Positions 23,166 to 35,615 of a stretch of DNA of 64,000 bases are shown here, piece by piece. The position numbers and the translations under genes were made by a program. The stretch is taken from assembly GCA_023078555.1 (NCBI GenBank), contig CM041196.1, positions 3,162,001 through 3,226,000 of the forward strand, read 5' to 3'. This DNA comes from Ulva prolifera. Lineage: Eukaryota; Chlorophyta; Ulvophyceae; Ulvales; Ulvaceae. Each line of letters begins with the position of its first letter. Within the stretch, counting starts at the first letter, position 1. A model generated the notes under the pieces. It was not told where the DNA came from. It did no database searches and saw only the letters and a program-made list of their open reading frames with translations.

Positions 23166-24073
23166 GGGATGGAATAATGTCGCCGAGCATGCTTGTGGTG
23201 AAAGTGGGCATGTGTCGAGATGGAGTGAGTGCTGATGTCAAAACCGCAGTGGAAGCCGTATGGCCGTGAGCGTCTCTTTTAGAGAAGGCTGATGTTGCAG
23301 CACAATGGACACATTGTCGAATGCTTATTTGGGAAAGTTGTCTGGATTTAATCATGACCACCTGTCGCATTTGTAAATCCTGGAGAAATCGACAACATAT
23401 TACTCTCGACTGCCTTGTCGGCTCAAGCGCCTCCCATGGCTTACTACTGAGTGCACGGGCAGTCGCCATCTGTCATCTACGGATCACATCGGACAGTAGC
23501 ATGTCGGTCAAACACCTGCATATACCAGCTGGCAGCATCGCCCGACCTGTTCAAAAAGCGTCCATTTCACTGTATGTGGGCATTTGTTTGTTTACAGTCA
23601 CTCCTTGCAGACCTGACGTCGAATCGAGCTTCTCTGGACTGGCATAGCTTGTGCGTTTTGAGCCCAGCAGCAGGCTAACGGTCCATAGTGTCAGAGGTGA
23701 TGCTGCACTGCATGGCCACAATTACGCCTGGTGCATCTCACGAAGTGTTTGGACACATGATGGCGTGCATCACAGTTCAGAGATACAATGTAGAAGAGCA
23801 TAGGATATGTGCGGCACGATATCATGGTAGTGATGCACCAGCCAGATCTCAGCTTCAGCATGGATTGTTGGCACCGGTGACCCCATGTCACTGCCACTGA
23901 TTTTTGACACGCAGTTACCGACACACACTCTGTTGACCAGCGACGAAAGCTGCCCTTCCTGAAAGTACCGCTTCCCAGCGTCCTCGAGTGCCTATCAACA
24001 ACAGCACACATGGTGCTCCACAATCTCGTCATACATAAGGTGTGTAAGTTCCGTTGACAGCCTACCAACGGAT
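23166..24073. other. Intergenic between convergent STI1 and PGRL1
   Basis: Holds the 3' ends of two convergent genes. No coding frame is supported. Confidence 0.35.
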
Positions 24074-25126
24074 CTACTTGTTTGCGGCGGCCGCAGCCTT
24101 CTTTTTTGCGGCAGCAGCAGCTTTCTTCCGCTTCTTCTCTTCAGCTTCTGCTGCTTTCTCCTCACCTGACTTCTCAACTGTTACTTCCCGCCTGATCGCA
24201 GTGTACTTGAGATCAGCATTGCAATTGCTGCATACTGCAATGGTCTCTTTGCGGTTGCCTTCGATGTTGAAGATACCGCCAAAGTAAGCCTGATTCTCGG
24301 TGCCGCAATTGGGGCAGGGTGCGTTCAATATCAGCGCATCTGGCAAGACGATGTTAGTCAGGGACGTAGAGATGACATAGATCGTGGGGAACACCAGACC
24401 CCACAGGAATAGGATGCTGTATGGTGGAGGAAGCTCGATGGCTTTGGTGATTTCAAAGCCGGTGATGTCATCGATCGCGAAGATAAAGCCCAGCACAATC
24501 AGGGCTGCGGGCACGTTCAGCAGAGTCATCTTTAGGTAATCAGGTTTTGCGTCCGAGTACAGCTTGCGTGACCGGATGGAGCACCGAGGTCCGGCCGCGA
24601 CGACAACGGAGTCTTTCGCCTTGAGCTCGGCGCGCAGCTCATCGAACTCATCATCGGATAGGATTGGTTTGCCGGCATTGTATGACATAGTCGCTTCCAT
24701 GAAACGCTGCTCGTTGGAAGACAACACTGCCACCTTCGACCCGCTCCACAACAAGTCGTCCTTCAGGTTCTCAAATTCCTCGTCAGTGAGGCTGCTCTTT
24801 CCCTCGTAGTAGTACGATTGAAGTGCCTGCAATGGCCATACACCTCGTTTCGCCTTTGCCTCTTATCATAGTATTCCCGCGAAGAAGCGAATCAGGGAAA
24901 GTTCAGCAGCGAGGCGCACTTCGAGGAAGGCAGCTTCCTTCTCAGCGAGGGACTGATCAGCAAGCTTCTTGCCTGTACTGTCGATGCTGCAGAAATTCCC
25001 AACATTGGTGCCCTTGCCTTCTTCGCTTGTAGAGGCATGGCAGATCACGCGATGAGCCCGAGGAGCGCGGGCATGGCCAGGAGTTATAGCAGGAACTTGT
25101 CCAAGCTGCCGAACGTGTGAGATCAT
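24074..25126 (-). CDS. PGRL1: PGR5-like protein 1 (PGRL1), thylakoid cyclic electron flow
   Basis: PGRL1 works with PGR5 in ferredoxin-dependent cyclic electron flow around photosystem I. Two exons: 25126-24920 and 24826-24074, donor GTGCGC, acceptor TGCAG, phase 0, 319 aa. Residues 1 to about 31 form a plausible plastid transit peptide ending near RVICHA. Family landmarks follow: NFCSIDSTGKKLADQSL, ALQSYYYEGKSSLTDEEFEN, two transmembrane segments at about residues 172-189 and 205-227 (around IDDITGFEITKAIELPPPY), DALILNAPCPNCGTEN and CSNCNADL. The paired cysteines at about 240/243 and 268/271 match the redox-active Cys pairs of the family. The C-terminus, about residues 290-319, is an unusual Glu/Lys/Ala tail (KKRKKAAAAAKKKAAAAANK). 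ATG 25126 is the first ATG of the frame; an in-frame TTG lies further upstream. Confidence 0.95.
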
Positions 25127-26343
25127 GGTCTGAACTAGCTGGGCCGGTCGCAATGCAGCGAAAATGTGTGCAAGCTGTACTCGCTGTTTGCTAGTAGTTC
25201 AGCCAGAACGTGCTGTATGCGTATCCGTACGAGAGACAAGCTGTCAGTGCGGCGGGTACAAGTCGGTCATTGCAGCTGTGGGCCAGAGCCTTCATGCGGA
25301 TCGGCTGCAAGCACCCAGGGCACGCGCACCGCACTACATCGGGCGCATGCAGGCCAGAACAGCCGGGTTCAGGGTGGCAGAGCGTGCAAATCGAGAGTCG
25401 CAACCATCGTGCGCCAAAGCCAATATGCTCACATGAGAAAGTGCTAGCTGTTCGGGGTCCCGGCCTCTGTTCTCGCTTGCACTGTTTCTGCCGCGGCTGT
25501 TGCGCAGCTGAGCACGCCGTCTCTTGTGTCAGCATGCGTTGTTTGGCACACCACAAATCACGAACATTGGTCGCACTTGGTATCTTGCAGGGCTCTGTCA
25601 TGTCCCTTTCGTGGCCGCTTGTATCGGGCCGTGTGGACGAGCTCATGTTCGAGCTCTCGGATGGATGTGTCTCCCCACTCGCGAGAACAGCTTCCCCATC
25701 AATTCGCATGATTGTGATGACATCGACTTCTGAAGGCTGTATGCAGTCCTTGTACCGGCCAGAGTCACGTGCACCTTGCCGCTGTGCAAATGCCGCGATC
25801 TGATCCCACGCAGGCTCTATGTTTGCCTCCCGGTGAGACCTGATCCTGACAGGAAGAACACACGATTGGTGCAGACCATTTATTTACAAATTGCCAACGT
25901 ACTCCACTGGACGTGGATCAGATCCTTTGGCTCGCGAGCAGTGTTCATCAACACAGCCGGAAAAATCGCCCTGATACATCCTCTAATCATACTGCTTCAG
26001 CTTTAGCAGGAATGGCGGGTCGCCCCACCGCCTCGACCCCTCCACACTGTTCTGCCCAAGCTGCTGCACGTTTCTTGCTCGGGCATTGCTCAAAGCACGG
26101 TGTGGTGAACACTTCGTCTTCATCCTACGTGAAATACAGCGTTGTCAAGTTCATTCAACGAGCACAAGTATGACACAGGATGCAACAATAAGCACCATCT
26201 GCTTGCCCACATGTGTCGCCTACACGCCGTCATATGCCAACAGGCCACCTTCAAATCGCTGGGTGACCTGCGCTCCAGTCAGTCTCCCCACAGTGCCCAA
26301 CGCTTCCTGCTAGCTAACTAGATGCCTCATCCAACACTTCTTG
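25127..26343. other. Intergenic, no supported gene
   Basis: Holds the PGRL1 5' flank and the 3' side of the D27-like gene. Antiparallel open frames at 25.2-25.8 kb show no family motif. Confidence 0.3.
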
Positions 26344-26590
26344 CTACACTCTGCCCTAAGACAAGTAGGGGAGAACGTAGCAACAAGCGATGGGCGAGGC
26401 AGCTCAAGACCGGCTTTTGGCGCCTGGCATGGAAGCTGTCTCGGATCAGGTGGTGCCAGAACAGCCGCGGCCAGGTCTCGGACCAGGCCGATGGGCAGGC
26501 TTGCATGGCCTCTAAAAGCCTGCTGCTGGCAGAGGCTCTCGTGGGGACCAGCGCGGCGAGGCGACAACAATCGTGGCTCAGAAGCGGTAC

Positions 26591-27806
26591 CTGAGGGAGA
26601 GGCTTCTGCCCGAACACGAACTTGCACGAAAAGTCATCGTAGTTCGGCTCGAGAGCAACATCCATGCCCATGTGCCTCCGGAAGAACTCCTGAGTCGGGA
26701 CCTTGCAGGAGTTCATGCAGACAGATGCACAGCCCGTCTGCTCGAGGTAGCGACACCTGCAGCAGTGAGACTGCTTTGACGCCACACGCCCGACACACTC
26801 CAGGTGAATGAGCCTGCAAGCTGCCTGAGGCTGCCATCGCACACACGCCATGTATGCCTGGGCGTTCCATATCAGCAATGCTTGCGCAACATAGTGTAGA
26901 GGAAGAAAACAACAGCTAGTGCAGACATCTGGGCAGGCACCCAGCCGCGACTCATGAACAGGTGCTGGAATGATGAAGCAGCCGAACTCAAATCACACTG
27001 TCAACAAATCACAGCCATGGCTATGCACGGGAATCATTGCTATCCTCGCAAGATGGCTGTGAATTGCGTTAGATGATCAATCGGGCTCCGTTGCAAGAGC
27101 CAGCACATCGCTGTGCAAGTAGCATGCACTTCGGCAGCCCAGGGCTCAGTGGGCCGCACCGCTCCACTTGCACAGCTTGTGCTTTGGCGATTGTCCCGTC
27201 AGGGCGCTCGTAGTCTACGACCTCGTTCGGGCCCATGAGCCACTGGCACGTCAGGGCCGTGACCCAGGCGTTCATCTGGTTGCTGAACTCGGGGAACGGC
27301 TTGGCAAACATGACTGAGAAGAACTGAGGGAGCCAGCTCGGAAACAGCGTCAAGAGGATCTGGATTGTCGCCTCTTGTGTTTGCTTGGGATCTGCAGTGT
27401 GCACGGGGGCCTCAGCAATGAATGTTCACAGGTGGCAACACAGATTCTGGCTCGTCGAGTCATGGATGCAGCATCCAACCTTCAGCATGCTCAGATACAG
27501 CCATTCGTGACCGGTGTAGGTGTGACCAAGGATTCGGCTCGTGCCTGCGTGCATATTGTTGAGTTTACGAGTGAGAGAGATGATCCCGTCGTATCCTGCC
27601 TCCTCTGTATCTTCGCCGATCTTCGCGATCATCTTTCGGCGGAACAAGGCTGAGATTTGCTTGTTCCATGGTGCATTGTCGATGTCATCATACGATGGTG
27701 GTGCGTCTGAGGGACCAGCAGCCCGCGTTGTCGCTTGTGTAACCACACGTGCGTGCCTGTGCGGACCTGATCCACGCGAGCACTGAAGCGAACGGCGTGG
27801 CAACAT
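26591..27806 (-). CDS. DWARF27-like carotenoid isomerase, plastid, C-terminus unresolved
   Basis: D27-type iron proteins isomerise carotenoids; in land plants D27 feeds strigolactone synthesis, while algal members have unknown products. Exon 1 starts at ATG 27806, with an Arg-rich leader then PPSYDDIDNAPWNKQISALF and GYDGIISLTRKL. Exon 2 is 27391-27160 (QILLTLFPSWLPQFF, LMGPNEVVDYERPDG). Exon 3 is 26756-26591 (RCRYLEQTGCASVCMNSCKV, PTQEFF, LEPNYDDFSCKFVFGQKPLP). Exons 2/3 join in phase as VERC-RYLEQ, the family's invariant CRYLE motif, and the Cys-rich GC..VC...CK.PTQ block is intact. The exon 1 donor is ambiguous: a GT site gives six extra residues, whereas a GC donor gives the same spacing as the rice protein. 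Reading past 26591 loses similarity, so a short last exon probably ends near 26344. Confidence 0.85.
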
Positions 27807-28755
27807 GCCGGATGTCAGCAGGAGGCGTTTCGATGTTACTGTATCTTTATCTTCCCAGCGGCTCTACCTATCGGCGGGCGCACAATGAAATGGAGCAGTA
27901 GCAAATCACCAATCGTCCACGATGGATGGCAAGCAGATCGTCAGACAAGCAGTGTGAACTGCCTCGACTTCTAAGTGAAAATCATCTCGAATGTCTGTAT
28001 CCTGCTTTGCGGTTGTGATCTGCGCATCCATGCTCTACGCCGGCCGTGTATGTCGTACTGTGCATGCATGTGACTGCTGCCTGGCCACCCCCGTGCCTAC
28101 CGGCGGTGCTCGAACACTCCTTGCAGGGCGCATCTCAGCTTCGAGGATGGTGTACGGCACTTCGTCAAAACATGCGCATCAGGATGGCAATGAGGCGTGT
28201 GCAGTGTCAAACCTCCCGACCATGCGCCCTGGACGCATGACCGGCTCGGCGGCAGCACAGGTGCCGGAGCCTGTCTGTGGCACGTCCCGCGTGCAAAATC
28301 GTTACAAAGCTGCTCACATCTACACCTTACAGTCAGACTGTCTTTTGTATTTGCCGTTCAAGTGCATCCAGCCCACAGTGGCCACCCCGCCGCCCTCATG
28401 GCCACATGTCCCACTACATGTGGCCGCGTGCATGCATCCTCCCATCAAACAGCATCCGTGCGGGCACCTCAGGCCAACGCTCCACTAACCCAGGCCCTGC
28501 CTCTCCGCACAGCGCAGCGCAGCGCGCACACCGCAGCGTGTCGTTTGGCAGCCTCCCTCCACACATACCCTGAAGCGCCATGCAACACGCTCCACGCGCA
28601 CCCGTCCACACGAGTCGCAGACCTCGCGCCGCGAGACAGCTGCGCGCTGCACCTGCTCCACGGAAACGTCTGCGCGCCGCAACCGCCAGAAGTGCCCCCT
28701 CCCGGGCCACTTGCGGCACCCCAGCCCGGCAACCCTGTTTTGGTTAGTGGCCCAC
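27807..28755. other. Intergenic between IF-2 and the D27-like gene
   Basis: Promoter side of the D27-like gene and 3' side of IF-2. The long plus frame at 28197-28910 is C-rich and partly antisense to IF-2; it was not accepted. Confidence 0.3.
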
Positions 28756-30245
28756 CTATGCGCCGTCGCGACCACCGGCCTCGGCGGCCATCGCGGCGGC
28801 GTACTCCGCCTGCACCTCCGCCAGCGCGTCGTCGATGTCGCCGTCGACCGCCCGGTCCGCGCGGCTCGTCTCGAGCGTCAGCGTCTTCTCCGCGAGCTCG
28901 AAGCACGTGATGCGGTCGCCGTCCTCCCACTCCCAGAAGCTCTCGCACCCGACGCCGCACTCCACCCCCTCCTCGACGACGCCGACCTCGTCCTTGAAGC
29001 GGCGCAGGCTCGAGAGCGGGCCCTCATGCACAAGCGTCTTGCGCCCGCGCCGAACCTCGACGACGCCCCCGGCGACCATCTTGCCCTCCGTCACGAGGCA
29101 GCCCGCGATGAGGTTCTTGCCGCGGCCGAACGTCGCCTTAACGGCCGCCGTGCCGCACTCCACCTTCTCGGTGACCGCCTTGAGGCGGCCCTCCATGCGG
29201 GCACGCACCTCGTCCAGCAGGCCGTAGATGACGTCGTACGTGCGGAGGTCGACGGCGCGGTTCTTCGCCAGCGCCGCCGCCTCCTCCGTCGCCTCAACGT
29301 TGAAGCCTGCACGCCACGCCCCGTCATGCGCAGCGCCTCCATCGTCGTCATACACAACCCCAGTTCCTGATGGAAACTGGAGGCCAAGTCCACAACCGGT
29401 GACGCATGCTACTGTCATATGCCGCCACACAAGCGGCTCTTCAGATAAAATGCATGCATGCATGATCCCCATGCATGGGCCACACACATCACACGCATCG
29501 GCCCTGAGTGAGTCGCAGTGCGGCCATCACCGAGGTCGGCGGCGGCAGCTGTGCAGGGAGCCAGGCCGGAAAGACGCCAAGCGGGGGGGGCGGGGGGAGG
29601 GAGGGAGCGGAGATGGTGTTGGGGGGGGCTGCGCACCGAGGACAAGGGCGCCGGAGGAGCGCGCGAGCTCGACGTCCGACGGCGTGATGGGCCCGGTGGA
29701 GGAGAGCAGGAAGCGCAGCGCGACGCTGTCCTGCGGCAGCGCGCGCAGCGCGCCCTTGATCGCCTCGAGGCTGCCGCTCGCGTCGGCCTTCACGATGAGG
29801 TTCATGCGTTGCAGCGCCTCCTGGTCTTCATCGACCGTCGCGAGCGTCGACAGCGTCACCGTCGTTGCCGTCGACATCTCGGCGAGCCGCACCGTGCGCT
29901 GTGCCTCCTTCTCTTCCTGCACCCGCGCGGCCCCGTCAGCACTCATGTCAACACTCACGCCATGGGTCAAGAGGTTCCCTCGCGACACAACTAGCTCGGA
30001 TCGAGGGAGAGGCCTGGCAGTGCACGTTTCGCACCAACGGCGGGCTCTGTTGCGGCATCGCGCGGTCCCGGTTTCGCTCCCTGCAGCAGCATGTGCATGG
30101 CTGTGCCGAAGCCGGCGCAGCATACACGCATCGCGATCTCGCACTTGTCGCTGAACGCTTTCAAAATTCCCGGCGGGGAGGCAAGTGACTACGGATTACA
30201 CAGCCACGGATCAGGGACGAGACGGCTGTCAGGTGATCAGTCAAG

Positions 30246-30277
<32 letters not shown>

Positions 30278-33200
30278 CTCGGCGGCGGCGCGAGCGAGGG
30301 ACTCATCCTCGAAGACGCGGAAGACGTCGCCGGCAGCGGGCACCTCGTCGAGGCCCTCCACAGACACCGCCGACGACGGCCCCGCGGACTCGACGTCCTC
30401 GCCGTACGACCCCCGGCATGCGCGCACGCGGCCGCACGCCGCGCCGGCTTGCACGACATCACCCTTCTGCACCACAGCCACCCATGTCGCGCAGTTCCCC
30501 GCACAGGGCACACCCCAGCAAGCAGCTGCAGCCTCCACTTCAATGCGACTCTGGCTCTGCAAATTCTCAACCGAACAGCAGAATTTACACGTCACAGAGG
30601 AGAAGAGCTAACCACCCGAATTGGTACCTGATGCGGCAGCCGCCGCTGTGCGCTGTGCGCCGCACAGCGCTACCCCGACACCATCAGCACCCATACCAGC
30701 ACACTGTGCCTGCGCAGACCCGAGCACCGAGGATATAGCACAACACAAGACCAAAGAATTGAGCTATACATTCATTACATCATAGAACATAATCAGTGCA
30801 AAACAAACAACACAGCTGTGCGTCTGCAATCGGTGACCAAGAAAAGTCCGTCCAGGGTGTGGCAGGCAGGAGGGGCGCACGTAGAGGGTGCCAGCCTGCA
30901 CGAGCAGCGAGGCCACCGGCCCGACCTGCTTGTCGAGGTGGGCCTCCAGCACCGTGCCCTCTGCGGCACGGTTCGGGTTCGCCTGCAGCTCCTCGACCTC
31001 GGCGACGAGCGCGACCGTCTCGAGCAGCTCGGGCACGCCGTCGCCCTTCTTCGCCGAGATCGGCACAAACGGCACGTCGCCGCCCCACTCCTCCGGCACG
31101 AGGTCTGCCTGCACACGCGCGCCCGCTTGCACCCTGTGCCGCTGGGATGCACACTGCCATGTCTGGGGGAGATGCGCGGTGATGAACGGCCGCCGTCTGG
31201 TTGGCCGCGGCTCGGCGAACCGAGGCGCTGGCAGACGGGGGTAACGATCCGCAAGCAGACATGGCGAAAAGTGGTAAAAGCATACAAGACATGCCATCCT
31301 TAGGTAGCCATGTGTTTGCAGGCATTAACGACAGCATGCCAGCAGGGCTGCTGCGGCTGGTCCTGGAGGCGGCTATGTCATGGGGCGCAGGGCTCGCATG
31401 AGCCGAAAGGTTCGGGCAGGACACAGGCCGCTCAACGCAGGTGAGCCGCCGCCGCTGGGGCGCGGGAGCGGCTCCGGGCGCGCACCTGGGCGGCCATGTC
31501 CCCGAGGACGCGGTTGACGTCTGCGCCGGGCTTGTCGATCTTGTTGACGGCGACCACGATCGGCACCCCGGCGGCGCGCGCGTGCGCGACCGCCTCGAGC
31601 GTCTGCGGCCGCACGCCGTCGTCCGCGGCGACGATGATAATCGCGATATCGGTGACCTTGGCGCCGCGCGCGCGCATCGCGCTGAACGCCTCGTGCCCCG
31701 GCGTGTCTAAGAAGCAGATCTCGCTCGTCACCCCTGCACGCGGCCGGGGCACAACGTCGGATGGCCGCGCAGGTGTCGTTCTGGCATGCAGGCGGGGAAT
31801 CTGCACACAGGCGACGGAGGCCGCGGCGCGCTGCGGTGTGCGAATTGAGCCTCTGCGAGGCAAAGCGCAGTTGCTCCATGGCAACAATATCCCAGGGCAG
31901 GCGTGCCGCACAGACTCGAGCCAGGTAGCCACGCATCCATGCATGTACAGCTGCTCGCGGCACAGCGGGAGGCATGCCCGGCCACGCGGCGGCGCAGGCC
32001 ACTTTCGCAGGAGGCACAGGCGAGCCGCCAGAGCACAAGGCGGCGCAAAGCGACACACGTGCGGCAGGCACACGTCAGGGGGGGGGCGGGCGGGCAGGGC
32101 ACACCCTCGCTCTCGACGAAGACGTTGTAGGCGCCGATGGCCTGCGTGATGCCCCCGGCCTCCCCGTCCGCGACGGCGGCGGCGCGGATGCGGTCGAGCA
32201 GTGACGTCTTGCCGTGGTCGACGTGACCCATGACGCACACGACTGGCGGCCGCGCCTCGAGGTGCTCCAGGTCCGCCTCCGTCACAAACTCCTCCTTCTT
32301 CGCCGCGTCCGTCATCTGCACCCGCCGAGCGCTGTTGTTCACGGCGTCAACTTCAAACCACACAACGACAGCTTGCTGCCACACACAGCAGCCGCCTGAG
32401 AAGGGAGCACCGGCAGGGGCCCCGTGCAGATGCGCGATGGGAACATGCGCTGCACAGCCTCTGCTGCAGCCAGAGCGGCAGAACAGAATCCACGGGGTGT
32501 GGCTGCAGTGCTAATGCAAGGTTTGCAGCCTTGCAACCCCCAGCAAAACGCAGCGCTCGCACGCTGGGCAGGGGCAAGGACCGCGCATGCTGGCCGACAC
32601 CTTGGCAGCTGAGACGTGCAGCAGTGGACGAAAGAAGGGGGGGCTGAGGGCGCACGTCATCTTCGTCCATGACGAGGGCTTCCGCACCAAAGGCGGCGGC
32701 GGCGAGGCGAGCGGTGTCGACGTCGAGCTGCTGGTTGATCTGCACCATGACGCCCTTCGTAAAGAGGACCTTGACGACCTCCGCACTGTTGACGGCCAGC
32801 CGGTCCGCGAGTTCCCCGACGGACAGGCCCCCCGGCGGCACCTCGAAGATCTCCTCCCGGACCTGCACCCATGCACGCGCGCCACTCAGGTCGGCGTCCG
32901 CGTGACGTGGCACAACGGCCACATGTAGGACCAAGCCGCCGGGCTTGAGCTAGCCCGCTGTGTTCGCGGCCTCAGCGCACGCGACGCAGCACACCCGCGT
33001 CGGCAGTTGGGCCAGCCTCCAGCATGCCACAAGCCGAATGCACAGCCGCAGAGGCCAGGTGGGACCGGCCGGCGCGATGGCCACATGCGAGGCAGACTTC
33101 ACAGCAGACCGCTGTGAAGTTGCCAGGGGTAGAAATGGACCTGTTTCGTGACAGGGTTGGGGGTGGCGGAGCCAGGTGGTGGCGGGGGTGCACAGCGCGC

Positions 33201-35460
33201 AGCACAACGACACATCCGCCACGCATGCAGTGCTGTGGGGCCACACCTTCTGGCCCTCCTGTCGCTTCACGGCAAGCGCCTCCTTCTTCATCTGTCGCGC
33301 CTTCCGCCGGTTCGCGGCGGTCAGCTTCCCGGTCTGGCCGCCGGCTCCGCGGCCGCGGTCACGCCGGTCCGGCCGGCGGTCGTCGCCGCCGCCAGCACCC
33401 CGGCCGCCACGCTGCACGCACGCTGCATCTCACTGTGGCACGCAGGGGCCGGGACCTGCTGCGGTGAAGGGCCAAGCGCTGCAAGAACATAGTCACAGGC
33501 GGCGTAGGCGACACCACAGCAGTTGCCCCAATGTGGACGGCCATACTCCACCGGCGACGTGCGCTTCATGCCTCTATCTGATTGCAAACGTACACGCACG
33601 CACAAGGGTCCTCATGCAGTGTACTGTCGGACTCGAGATCGTGCCAGGAGCAGAGCAACGGGCGGGGGGGGGGGGGGGGGGGGGGGGGGCAAGCAGGCAG
33701 TGAAGTGTCCGGGCGGTGCGGGATACGGCAGCCCTTTGCCACCGCACCGCCGTGCGGGGTGCATCGTGGAGGCGCACCTTCTGCGTGTTGACGACCTGTC
33801 GGCCACGGCCGGGGCCGCCACGGCCTGCGCCGCGTCCAGGCGCGCCGCGGCCGCCACCCCGGCCGGGCGCGCCGCGTCCAGGCGCACCCCGGCCGCCGCC
33901 GTCACCGCGGCCACCGCCGGCGCTACGGCGGTCGCCGTCGCCCTGCTGGCCCTCGCGGTCCTGCCCCCCCTGACGTCCAGGGCCGGGCATCGCCGGCCGC
34001 GTCGGCGCGACCGGCCGCATCGGCGCCGCGAGGATGCGCGGCGCACTCACCGCCGCTACGGCGCCGTCAGGGTTCTCCAGGTCGAGCTTGGTGCCAGGAG
34101 GCATGCTGGGTGTGGCGGAAGGCATGGTGGGCGCGGCGGGCGCGGCCGGGGCTGCAGCGGCGGCCGGCCACGGCGACTCGGACTGTGCCGGCTCTCTCGG
34201 CGTCATCGGCTCATCACGGCGTCCTGACGCAGGGGTGCGTGGGGCAAAGGCTGAGGCCGGTGCAACCACTGGCCTTGGGGGAGCGGCAGGCCTTGGTGGG
34301 GCCGCGGGCCGTGGCGCGGGCGGAGCACGCGCCATTGGCTCGGCCGCAGGGGCTGAGGACGGGCTCATGCCCATCCCGTCAATATCTTCTACGCGGCTGG
34401 CGTCTGCCTCAGAGGCAGCATCTACCGGGGGCTTGGGCGCTGACGGGGTGGGGCTCACAGCGCGGGCCGCAGGCGGCGGGTTAGACGGCGCACGTGCGGG
34501 GGGGCCGGAGGGTGCCTCAGTTGGAGCTTGGCTGGGTTGCCGAAGTCGCGGCGAAGGTGCTGTTGGACGAGCGGTGGGCACCTGGTGAGCGCCGTTGCTG
34601 CGACGAGGGGGGCCGGAGTTGGGCTTGCGGGGAGTGCGCTGCTGCATTGCCGCTGACAGGGCGGCCTCACTGGGGCCAGACTTGGAAGCGGCGGGCGTGG
34701 GGACCGCTGGGGTCGCCACAGGGGCTTTGGGGCGTGACGGAGGTTTCGGGGGCGATGGTGGCTTCACGGCTTGACTGGCGGTCGAGGTGCTTGCCTCTGC
34801 AGAGCAGGCAGGATGAGATTCAAAGGCTTGAATACTTTGAGGAGTCCAGACGGCGGACGGCCAGTCATATGACCACCGATACGAAGCACACACACAGACA
34901 GCCTTTCTGATGACGGGGTGCGTAGCCGTACCAGGTTGCTCGGTCGAAGCGGTGGCACCCGCCGTCGCGAGCGATTCCCCGTTGCTGCTTGTGCTGTCCG
35001 TGTGTCCATTGGCAGCTGCTCGCAGATCATCAACTGCACGAATTCATGCAGACAGGTTGAGTTTACATGGTATATGGATGAGATATCTCTTCTATGGGCA
35101 CCAGATAAAATGGATAGAAGAGTGCCCAAGCACGGCCACCTGCTGCACGGCATGACACACAGACGGCACGCCTGGGCCGCCACAGCGACCACCGAAATGA
35201 AAATAAGGGCTCCCTATCAATGCTGTGCTCGAAGCGCGTGTCTTGCTTTCGTGTTCTGGTGAAGTAGTAGGCGGACCTGGTTCAGGCTGTGTCACCGCCT
35301 GAGACGTTGCAGAAGCGCCGGGACGGGAGGTGACACTGCTCCCATCTACTTCCCGGGAGGTAGCTTTGAGCACGGTATCGAGCTTTCGATGTGTGCTCCT
35401 GCCCGCGACGTGAGCTCGCACGTTGCCAACACCATTGCGGGACCTGTGCCCCGCCCTCAT
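28756..35460 (-). CDS. infB: Translation initiation factor IF-2, organellar (probably chloroplast)
   Basis: GTPase that brings initiator tRNA to the small ribosomal subunit in bacteria-type ribosomes. Eleven exons join in frame: 35460-35277, 35033-34932, 34796-33778, 33411-33247, 32862-32656, 32315-32105, 31733-31486, 31108-30881, 30466-30278, 29916-29637, 29306-28756 (3384 nt, 1127 aa). The N-terminal about 490 residues are Pro/Ala-rich and end in Gly/Arg repeats ([17 protein letters not shown]), as often seen in chloroplast IF-2. The IF2_N domain is at about 490-559 ([20 protein letters not shown]). In the G domain are GHVDHGKTS at about 589, DTPGH at 639-643 and NKID at 693-696, then [20 protein letters not shown]. 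Domains II-IV follow ([32 protein letters not shown]). ATG 35460 is preferred because a transit-like sequence follows; an in-frame ATG at 35511 is the alternative. Introns hold G/C homopolymers. Confidence 0.95.
30245..30274 (+). repeat. Poly(G) tract (poly(C) on the coding strand), 30 bp, abutting an IF-2 splice donor
   Basis: Thirty consecutive G on the plus strand. On the IF-2 coding strand the exon ends GAG and the intron starts GTG followed directly by the C run, so the donor's +4 to +6 positions are all C. Confidence 0.9.
33664..33689 (+). repeat. Poly(G) tract, 26 bp, inside an IF-2 intron
   Basis: Twenty-six consecutive G on the plus strand within the intron between IF-2 exons 3 and 4. 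Confidence 0.95.
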
Positions 35461-35615
35461 GGCTGCTGGACTGTTTATACTTGTATCGCTAAATGACAAG
35501 AGATTAAACACTAATAATCCTGGGAGAGCTTAGCACATGTACTGCAGCGGATACCCCACAAGTTGTACAGCCACAAGGTTGGTACAAGAAAAAACTTACA
35601 CCACGAGTGCAGCGA

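Noticed and set aside
28197-28910. 237-aa plus-strand ORF
   Set aside because: C-rich, partly antisense to the IF-2 terminal exon, without recognisable domain.
29228-30154. 308-aa plus-strand ORF
   Set aside because: It is antisense to IF-2 exons that carry clear family motifs; GC-rich coding DNA opens the opposite frames.
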